Shown: positions 1-5,466 of the stretch, one piece after another | How the letters are laid out: every line of letters starts with the position of its first letter | How positions within the stretch are numbered: the first letter of the stretch is position 1 | Origin: Eubacterium sp. | Lineage (GTDB): Bacteria > Bacillota_A > Clostridia > Lachnospirales > Lachnospiraceae | DNA length: 52,243 nucleotides | Reading direction: 5' to 3' | Assembly: GCA_023663915.1 (NCBI GenBank) | Contig: JAMPGN010000004.1 | Span: forward strand, 1-52,243 | Program-made: the position numbers and the translations under genes | Notes under the pieces: model-generated | Databases searched by the model: none | What the model was told of the DNA's origin: nothing | What the model saw: only the letters and a program-made list of their open reading frames with translations

Positions 1-53
1 GTACTCAGAATTTCTATTAAATCATTGTCTGTATAATTCTTCATAACGATCAT
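1..53 (-). CDS. 5' end of an unidentified gene running off the left edge
   Basis: Reading leftwards, an AAGGAG ribosome binding site at about 58-63 is followed by ATG at 53 and an open frame to the edge of the window, starting MIVMKNYTDNDLIEILS. A second ATG three codons later is also possible. It lies about 135 bp downstream of an ECF sigma factor gene on the same strand. That is where an anti-sigma or sigma-associated gene often sits, but 17 residues are too few to assign a family. The frame and binding site are seen directly; the functional link is only positional. Confidence 0.55.
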   Translation of the reverse strand, partial: MIVMKNYTDNDLIEILS

Positions 54-61
54 CCTACTCC

Positions 62-147
62 TTTTCAAATGTTTATCTATCTAATGTCATATACATGCTG
101 TTTCTTTTCAAATATTTATATATATAATATCGTATACATGTTGTCTC
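62..147. repeat. Imperfect 43-bp tandem duplication
   Basis: Two adjacent copies, 62-104 and 105-147, align without gaps. Both start TTTTCAAAT and both contain TATACATG followed by TGT or GCTGT. Together they fill most of the AT-rich gap between the sigma gene ending at 189 and the partial gene starting at 53. They may be a duplicated upstream control region for the partial gene, but no clear sigma-A promoter is visible in them. Confidence 0.6.
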
Positions 148-188
148 TTTGTTGAATCTTCTTTCAAACTGGCTTTATGCCCGCTTTA

Positions 189-713
189 TCATGCTTTCTC
201 CACCTGCTTGCGTAACTGTATCTTCCCTCTGTGAATCCTGCTCTTTACCGTGTTCTCTTTCATATGCAGCATGTTTGCGATCTCTGCCATCGTAAACTGC
301 TCTCCAAAATATAACTGGAAGATCACCCTGCTTTCTTCTGGAAGCGCCTGTAGTAAATCAAAAAACTCGATATCAGCATATTCTGATTCCGTAGAACCAC
401 TGATTTCCCAATTCTCTTCCATATATTTATCCGCACTCACCTCAAACTTGGTGCATCTCTTATTTTTACGATAAACTTTCGTGCAGTTATTGATAAGTAT
501 CCTCACGAGCCATGTCTTAAAATACTCCGTTTTCTTCAACTGCCCGATATGTTCATATGCGTCCAGAATTGTCTCCTGTATGGCATCCGCAACATCATTT
601 TCATCTCTCAGCCATGCAACGGCAATTCTTTTGAGTGCATCCTGATTGATCTCAATCAATTTGACAAACGCGTCCGCATCTCCTTTTCTCGCCAGCTTAA
701 CCAAATGTTCCAT
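189..713 (-). CDS. ECF-type RNA polymerase sigma factor
   Basis: A 174-residue sigma-70 family protein of ECF size. Region 2 is at about residues 1-80, with the core-binding and -10 recognition motifs (DVADAIQETILDAYEHI, then YFKTWLVRILINN). Region 4 at about 115-170 carries the helix-turn-helix (FTMAEIANMLHMKENTVKSR). The frame stays open upstream to 863. ATG at 713 was chosen because it starts exactly where ECF proteins begin (MEHLVKLARKGDADAF) and has GGAGAAAGG about 12 bases upstream; the extra upstream part overlaps a mobilisation-gene remnant on the other strand. It should direct RNA polymerase to a small stress or envelope regulon. It closely resembles the sigma factor at 3639-4157. 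Confidence 0.9.
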   Translation of the reverse strand: MEHLVKLARKGDADAFVKLIEINQDALKRIAVAWLRDENDVADAIQETILDAYEHIGQLKKTEYFKTWLVRILINNCTKVYRKNKRCTKFEVSADKYMEENWEISGSTESEYADIEFFDLLQALPEESRVIFQLYFGEQFTMAEIANMLHMKENTVKSRIHRGKIQLRKQVEKA

Positions 714-848
714 CTCATAACCGTACCTTTCTCCCGCTTGGTATAACAGGTATTTTATCGTTTCTAATGGATTAGATAAATATATAATTTGGTTCGTTGC
801 CGGAAAATAATTTTTGTTTTCTGTTTTCATTCCCTGCATAATACTCTT

Positions 849-977
849 ATGAACATCCTGCAAAAGATTTTTAAAGAATATTACCGAAAAAGCAAAGAAT
901 TAGAACATGAAATAATGCGCCTGCGAAATGAGATAAACAAAATCGGTGTAAATATCAATCAGATAATAAAAAAATAA
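849..977 (+). pseudogene. Probable MobC-like mobilisation protein remnant (C-terminal end)
   Basis: A 42-codon open stretch ends with NEINKIGVNINQIIKK and a stop. The pattern E-I-N-x-I-G-x-N-x-N-Q-I matches the signature near the C terminus of MobC-type relaxosome accessory proteins (family knowledge). No ribosome binding site precedes ATG 849, and the N-terminal DNA-binding part is missing, so this is read as a leftover of a mobilisable element. It could be a chance match, because the conserved core is only about 20 residues. Confidence 0.4.
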
Positions 978-1099
978 TAATTCCCATATGTATAATAAAA
1001 GTGATAAAATAAAATTTACGGATGCAACTAGATATGATTAAAAATTTATTAGAAAAAGTTAATTGTTCTTTTGGGATATTGTAAAAGGAGCTTTATCAT

Positions 1100-2479
1100 A
1101 TGGTCAAACAAATAATAGCTGAGGCGACAGATTGTGATTTTAAAGTCTCGTTGGAGACAAAGAAACCAAAGAGCTGGTTAAAAAGTGTAAGTGCTTTTGC
1201 GAATGGAATTGGTGGTATTCTGCTCTTTGGGGTAGCAGACAATAAAGAAATAGTGGGGCTGGAAAATATAAAAGAAGATGCCGAGAAAATAAGTCGGCTC
1301 ATAAAAGAACGCATAACTCCATTACCCCAATTTGTACTTACTCCAATGATGGAGCAGGGAAAAAATTTATTAGTGTTATCAGTTGCAGCAGGGCGAGCAA
1401 CCCCGTACTATTATAAAGCGGATGGAATTATGGAAGCGTATATCCGTATTGGAAATGAGACTATTGCTACGCCGGACTATATTTTGAATGAACTAATTTT
1501 GAAAGGAACAAACCGTTCTTTTGATGCATTAGTATCAGATACTTTTCAAGAAGAATATAGTTTTACATTGCTTGAGGCGACATATCGTGAAAGGACAGGA
1601 ATTCAGTTTGAGGCTAAAGATTATGTTTCTTTTGGACTGGCAGATAAGAATGGTTTTTTGACAAATGCAGGGAAACTACTCGCAGACCAGCATATTGTTT
1701 TTAATTCGCGAATTTTCTGTACGCGTTGGAATGGAACTGAAAAAGGGTCTATTTTTGATGATGCTTTGGATGATAAGGAATATGAGGGGAATCTAATCTA
1801 TTTGTTACAAAGCGGATGTGATTTTGTGCGAAACAACTCAAAAGTTCGGTTTGTGAAGGAAGCTAGATATCGTATCGATAAACCGGATTATGCGGAAAGA
1901 GCTGTGACAGAGGCTCTCGTCAATGCGCTTATACACCGGGATTACATTGTATTAGGCAGTGAAATCCATATAGATATGTATGATGACAGAATAGAAATTC
2001 AATCTCCGGGAGGAATGTTTGAAGGAATGCCTATACAAGAATGTGATATTGAAGCTATTGGTTCTGTGCGAAGAAATCCTGTGATTGCTGATCTGTTTCA
2101 CAGGATGAAATACATGGAACGCCGGGGAAGCGGATTAAAAAAAATTTTAAGCGAAACAGAAAAACTGCCCGGTTATGCACCTGAATTAAGACCAGAATTT
2201 TATTCAACATCAGCGGATTTTCGTGTCATACTTAAAAATGTGAATTTTAACTTGCCTACTTGCACAGTGCAAGATAGAGCGCAAGATGAACGCATTGTTA
2301 ATTTGTTAGAATTTTGTTCAGAAGCAAGAACACGTCAAGAAATGCAGGATTTTATCGGAATAACAAGCCGGGAACATTTTCGCAAAAATATATTAAAGCC
2401 ATTGTTAGAAGCGGGGAAAATTAGGATGACACTTCCAAATAAGCCAAACAGCAAGAACCAAAAGTATATCGGAGTATAG
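1100..2479 (+). CDS. AlbA_2-domain / HATPase_c_4 putative transcriptional regulator
   Basis: A 459-residue protein with the architecture of the divergent-AAA_4 or Schlafen-AlbA_2 group. The N-terminal AlbA_2 domain (about 12-125) has the motif FANGIGGILLFGVAD. A GHKL-type ATP-binding domain follows (about 265-345), with N-box EALVNALIHRDY and glycine-rich RRGSGLKKI. The last 70 residues look like a winged helix. Such proteins are usually annotated as predicted regulators, and their biochemical role is not settled. AAAGGAG sits 9 bases before the ATG. It stands alone between a mobilisation remnant and a convergent sigma/anti-sigma pair, with AT-rich codon use, which is consistent with acquisition by transfer. 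Confidence 0.85.
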   Translation: MVKQIIAEATDCDFKVSLETKKPKSWLKSVSAFANGIGGILLFGVADNKEIVGLENIKEDAEKISRLIKERITPLPQFVLTPMMEQGKNLLVLSVAAGRATPYYYKADGIMEAYIRIGNETIATPDYILNELILKGTNRSFDALVSDTFQEEYSFTLLEATYRERTGIQFEAKDYVSFGLADKNGFLTNAGKLLADQHIVFNSRIFCTRWNGTEKGSIFDDALDDKEYEGNLIYLLQSGCDFVRNNSKVRFVKEARYRIDKPDYAERAVTEALVNALIHRDYIVLGSEIHIDMYDDRIEIQSPGGMFEGMPIQECDIEAIGSVRRNPVIADLFHRMKYMERRGSGLKKILSETEKLPGYAPELRPEFYSTSADFRVILKNVNFNLPTCTVQDRAQDERIVNLLEFCSEARTRQEMQDFIGITSREHFRKNILKPLLEAGKIRMTLPNKPNSKNQKYIGV

Positions 2480-2501
2480 GAGTGTATCCTGATTGCATTT
2501 G

Positions 2502-2533
2502 AAAAAACGGCCTGCACAGGCAAGCCGTTTTTT
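2502..2533. terminator. Bidirectional intrinsic terminator
   Basis: A perfect 10-bp stem pairs AAAAAACGGC (2502-2511) with GCCGTTTTTT (2524-2533) around a 12-base loop. A T run follows on either strand. It serves both the regulator ending at 2479 and the convergent anti-sigma gene ending at 2539. Confidence 0.9.
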
Positions 2534-2538
2534 CTTAT

Positions 2539-3633
2539 TTACTCCTGCAATTCAAATGTGAAATAGATCGACCGTTCTCCTTCATACTTGGACTCCTCAC
2601 CCGCTTCGGCACAGGACATGATCTTGCTGTTCACATGAATATTAACCGACTGGGAAGTATGATCCGAATACTCGACCGTACAGGTAATCACGGTATTATC
2701 TAACATCTGCTGCATACCATTGTTCTCATCCTCCATACTTTTTCCGTCTCCCCAGATCAGGTCAAAAATCTCTTTGCTTTGGTGTCGCTCATTACAAATA
2801 TTAATCCATGTATACTCATCCGACTGCCTGTTATAATCCAGCGTAAAGGAACGGTATAAGACCGTTTCAAAAGGTCTGGACGGTAAACCGTCATTTTCCT
2901 CATTATAATCTCCGCCGATGCTTCCTGTGTTCAATTCCCCCTCATACAACTGCCCGTCTACTATGATCGTCTCATTTTCCGGCTGTACGATCTGAAATGC
3001 CCCATTATTGATACTGTAAGTAACCTTTTCAATATGGTCTCCGACACAGGTAAACGGCATATTAATACAATAATCGACTATACCACCGTCTTCCTCATGT
3101 CCTCCCATCACCCACGAGTTTGCTTTATCACGGCTGAGCAGCGGAACCGGCTGGCCAGCCAGTAATTGAGTTGACTGTTCTCCTCCTGCCTGCCCTCCGT
3201 CAGTTTCAGCAGCTTTCACATGCAGTGTAAACACCTTATCGAGTGCAGAAAGCAGCCCTTCCTCTTCTTTGTCCGTTGTCTCCTGCTCTGAAATGTCTGC
3301 TGCTTCCTGGGACGCATCTGCACGGTCTAAGCCATAATGATCCGAATCGTTCCCCGTTGCTTCTTGATTTCCGATATGAATATATTCCAATCTCCCAGCA
3401 ACAGCAGTTGATACTAAGGCTATTGCAGCGCACGCCGCCACTGCTGCCATAATCTTTGTAATCTTCCGATTCCATTTCATGTTTTCATTTCTTTCCATGT
3501 TTTGATTTGTTTCTGTATTTTTCTTCATCGCACTTTTCCCTTCCACAATAATGGTCGAAAAGGCTTCTTCCGCTTTATCTTGAACGATTTTCGGTATATC
3601 AACATCACATAAGAAAATATTCTTCTTCGCCAT
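2539..3633 (-). CDS. Putative membrane-anchored anti-sigma factor
   Basis: A 364-residue protein starting 5 bp after the stop of the ECF sigma gene at 3639-4157, with AAAGGGG 9 bases upstream of its ATG. The first 55 residues are cytosolic (DIPKIVQDKAEEAF, a motif common at the start of such proteins). One membrane helix follows at about 58-80 (ITKIMAAVAACAAIALVSTA). The remaining 280 residues should be outside the cell, acidic at first and then beta-rich. This is the layout of DUF4179-like anti-sigma proteins in Firmicutes: the cytosolic part holds the sigma factor and the outer part senses. The family name is uncertain; the role is inferred from topology and gene pairing. Confidence 0.7.
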   Translation of the reverse strand: MAKKNIFLCDVDIPKIVQDKAEEAFSTIIVEGKSAMKKNTETNQNMERNENMKWNRKITKIMAAVAACAAIALVSTAVAGRLEYIHIGNQEATGNDSDHYGLDRADASQEAADISEQETTDKEEEGLLSALDKVFTLHVKAAETDGGQAGGEQSTQLLAGQPVPLLSRDKANSWVMGGHEEDGGIVDYCINMPFTCVGDHIEKVTYSINNGAFQIVQPENETIIVDGQLYEGELNTGSIGGDYNEENDGLPSRPFETVLYRSFTLDYNRQSDEYTWINICNERHQSKEIFDLIWGDGKSMEDENNGMQQMLDNTVITCTVEYSDHTSQSVNIHVNSKIMSCAEAGEESKYEGERSIYFTFELQE

Positions 3634-3638
3634 AAGAG

Positions 3639-4157
3639 CTACCCCTTTCTTTCAATTCCATAATAGTCTCTTGCCAGTTTCTCCCGCGCCCTGTGCAGCC
3701 GGGTCTGTACCGTACTCTTCGGAATCCCCAAAATCTTTGCAATTTCATCAATATGATATCCTTCACTGTAAAACAGTGTCATAACGATGCGGTATTTCTC
3801 ATCCAATAAGGCCAACGCCTCTTTTAATTCCAGATTGTACTCATCGCACGCTGACGGCTCCTCGTACTCCTCCAGGTCTTTTAACTTCTCCGTGGATTTT
3901 CTGATCTTATAGCAATTATTAATCAGGATTCTTGTCATCCATGTTTTAAAATATTGAATATGCCTCAGGGTATCTATTTTCTCCCAACAGACAAGTATCG
4001 TGTCCTGAATGGCATCCGCCGCATCTTCATCGTTCATCAATATCGCCAACGCAACCCTGTACATATCCGCTAGACATGTCTGCATGAGTTCCGTAAAAGC
4101 GTCCGGCTCCCGTCTTTTCGCCTTTCTAACCAGATTTTCCGTTTCTTTGCCTTGCAT
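3639..4157 (-). CDS. ECF-type RNA polymerase sigma factor
   Basis: A 172-residue protein with sigma region 2 at about 10-85 (DAADAIQDTILVCWEKI, YFKTWMTRILINNCYKI) and region 4 at about 112-165 (YHIDEIAKILGIPKSTVQTR). Length and composition are typical for the ECF group. The anti-sigma-like gene follows 5 bp downstream, so the two are almost certainly co-transcribed and act as a sensor pair. GGAGGAATGC precedes the start. A 44-bp sequence about 55 bp upstream recurs at 5263-5306 and may carry its promoter. The shared YFKTW-RILINNC core makes it a close relative of the sigma factor at 189-713. Confidence 0.93.
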   Translation of the reverse strand: MQGKETENLVRKAKRREPDAFTELMQTCLADMYRVALAILMNDEDAADAIQDTILVCWEKIDTLRHIQYFKTWMTRILINNCYKIRKSTEKLKDLEEYEEPSACDEYNLELKEALALLDEKYRIVMTLFYSEGYHIDEIAKILGIPKSTVQTRLHRAREKLARDYYGIERKG

Positions 4158-4212
4158 GAAAGCATTCCTCCTGTGCGCGCAGTTGGTCGCAGACTACTTC
4201 GGAGCGTCCTCT

Positions 4213-4256
4213 TTTTCGTCTACATACATTAGATACCATATTCCCCGAAAAAATCC
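4213..4256. repeat. Direct repeat copy 1 (upstream of the ECF sigma gene)
   Basis: This shares CTACATACATTAGATA, then CATATTCC and AAAAAATC, with 5263-5306 in the same orientation, with two small indels. Read on the minus strand, both copies hold GGAAT, then 21 bases, then CGAAA. That is loosely like an ECF promoter, but the -10 CGTC is not clear. The two copies bracket the truncated ATPase gene. Confidence 0.65.
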
Positions 4257-4291
4257 CATGACAGCCTTATATTTTTGCGCACAAAATTACA

Positions 4292-4314
4292 GAGGCGGAC
4301 TCTAAATCCGCCTC
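4292..4314 (-). terminator. Probable terminator of the truncated ATPase gene
   Basis: A perfect 8-bp stem pairs GAGGCGGA (4292-4299) with TCCGCCTC (4307-4314) around a 7-base loop. On the minus strand it is followed by TGTAATTTTG, a weak T-rich tail. It lies about 35 bp after the stop of the gene at 4351. Confidence 0.6.
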
Positions 4315-4350
4315 CTGTTTACCCTCATCTATTGTTGCCTGCATTTCCCA

Positions 4351-5155
4351 TCAATGTTCAACCATCGCCGGATTAAGAAGAAAATCGTAAACGTTCATGA
4401 TAAGGATTCCATGTTCATCGTAGTGGAGAGGAACGATATCTTTTGTTACGACTATTTTCCGAAAAGAATCATCAATTTTCCGAAATGGTCTGATTTCCTG
4501 CTCCTGTTTTCCGATGTCAGGCAATGAATATGCTGACTGGATATAATACCTCGTTGAACCGGCATTGCAGACAAAATCGACTTCAAGTTGTTTTCGGATT
4601 ACCTTTCCATTTGCGTCCTTTTGTGCAACGGTTACAACTCCTACATCCACATTATAACCCCTCATACGAAGTTCATTATAAAGTACATTTTCCATCACAT
4701 GCGTTTGCTCAAACTGTCGGAAGTTGATACGGGAATTTCTCAGTCCTAAATCTGAAAAATAGTATTTCTTAGGTGTTTCAATGTATGCTTTTCCCCGTAT
4801 ATCATACCGCTGTGCAGCTTCCATCAAAAAAGAATCCTCAAAATAATCCAGATACTTTTTAATTGTTGTTGCGGTGATTCTGGACTTTTTAACCGTGTGG
4901 AATGTGTTTTTCAACTTCTCAGGGTTTGTCAGCGAACCAACAGAAGAGGATAAAATATTAAGTAAATCTTCCAGTTCACCTTGATTCTTAATCCTGTTTC
5001 TTTTATAAATATCACGGATGTATATTTCGTCAAAAAGGCTGTTTAAAGCGGCTGCTTTGTCAGCATCCCCATCTCTGAGAACTACCATCGGTATTCCGCT
5101 TTAGAACCGTTTCAAAACAGTCGAGCATTTGCACTTCATCGAGAAGAAAATTCAT
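4351..5155 (-). pseudogene. DUF4143-type AAA ATPase, internally deleted
   Basis: From ATG 5155 one frame reads MNFLLDEVQMLDCFETVLK, the Walker B region of DUF4143-type AAA ATPases. The sequence then jumps frame directly into VVLRDGDADKAAALNSLFDE, which in full-length relatives lies about 100 residues further on. From there to 4351 the C-terminal half is intact for about 245 residues (EIYIRDIYKRNRI, KKYLDYFEDSFL, YYFSDLGLRNSRINFR, LEVDFVCN). The Walker A region and sensor part are missing, so ATP hydrolysis is not possible. The family usually has about 400 residues and is of unclear cellular role. An internal ATG at 5088 could still yield the C-terminal part, but it has no good binding site. 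Confidence 0.8.
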
Positions 5156-5262
5156 TTTCCTTTGCAAGAGATTTTTGCAACTATATGCATTTTTCTATTG
5201 TATAATAGTATAAGATCGTCAAAAAACAATTACCAACATGCCAACTATAGAAAAGGTCTCCC

Positions 5263-5306
5263 CTTTTCGCCCTACATACATTAGATACATATTCCTCAAA
5301 AAATCT
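5263..5306. repeat. Direct repeat copy 2
   Basis: The second copy of the sequence at 4213-4256, in the same orientation and about 1050 bp away. It lies upstream of the truncated ATPase gene on the minus strand, and before the plus-strand histidine kinase promoter. Same-orientation repeats on both sides of the ATPase remnant suggest insertion or duplication of that block. Confidence 0.65.
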
Positions 5307-5320
5307 CACTCGATACCTCA

Positions 5321-5378
5321 TTGCATGAATATTTTAATTATGCTACTATTGTTACAGACAGTCGTAAACCCGGCTGTC
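5321..5378 (+). promoter_or_regulatory. Promoter and leader hairpin of the hybrid kinase
   Basis: TTGCAT (5321-5326), a 17-base spacer and TACTAT (5344-5349) form a plausible sigma-A promoter. Eight bases later an 8-bp stem pairs GACAGTCG (5357-5364) with CGGCTGTC (5371-5378). About 90 bases of leader then follow before the kinase start. No known riboswitch class was recognised. Apart from this and the repeat at 5263, nothing else is seen in the 5156-5466 gap. Confidence 0.45.
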
Positions 5379-5466
5379 AGAAAGATTTCGGTAAACAAAA
5401 CGGGGCTGGAATAAATACCCACATTACCAATCCACCTTAAAATCAGCATAAAGAGGGCGAGTAGAC

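Noticed and set aside
76..95. TATCTAATGT shared between the left-edge gap and the 4213/5263 repeats
   Set aside because: Only ten AT-rich bases match, the orientation relative to the genes differs, and the flanks do not align.
714..863. N-terminal extension of the first ECF sigma factor from an upstream ATG at 863
   Set aside because: The extra 50 residues match no sigma region, overlap the MobC-like remnant on the other strand, and the conserved protein starts at 713.
5357..5466. Possible riboswitch in the hybrid kinase leader
   Set aside because: Only one short hairpin is seen; no conserved core of the c-di-GMP, SAM, T-box or other classes I know could be matched.
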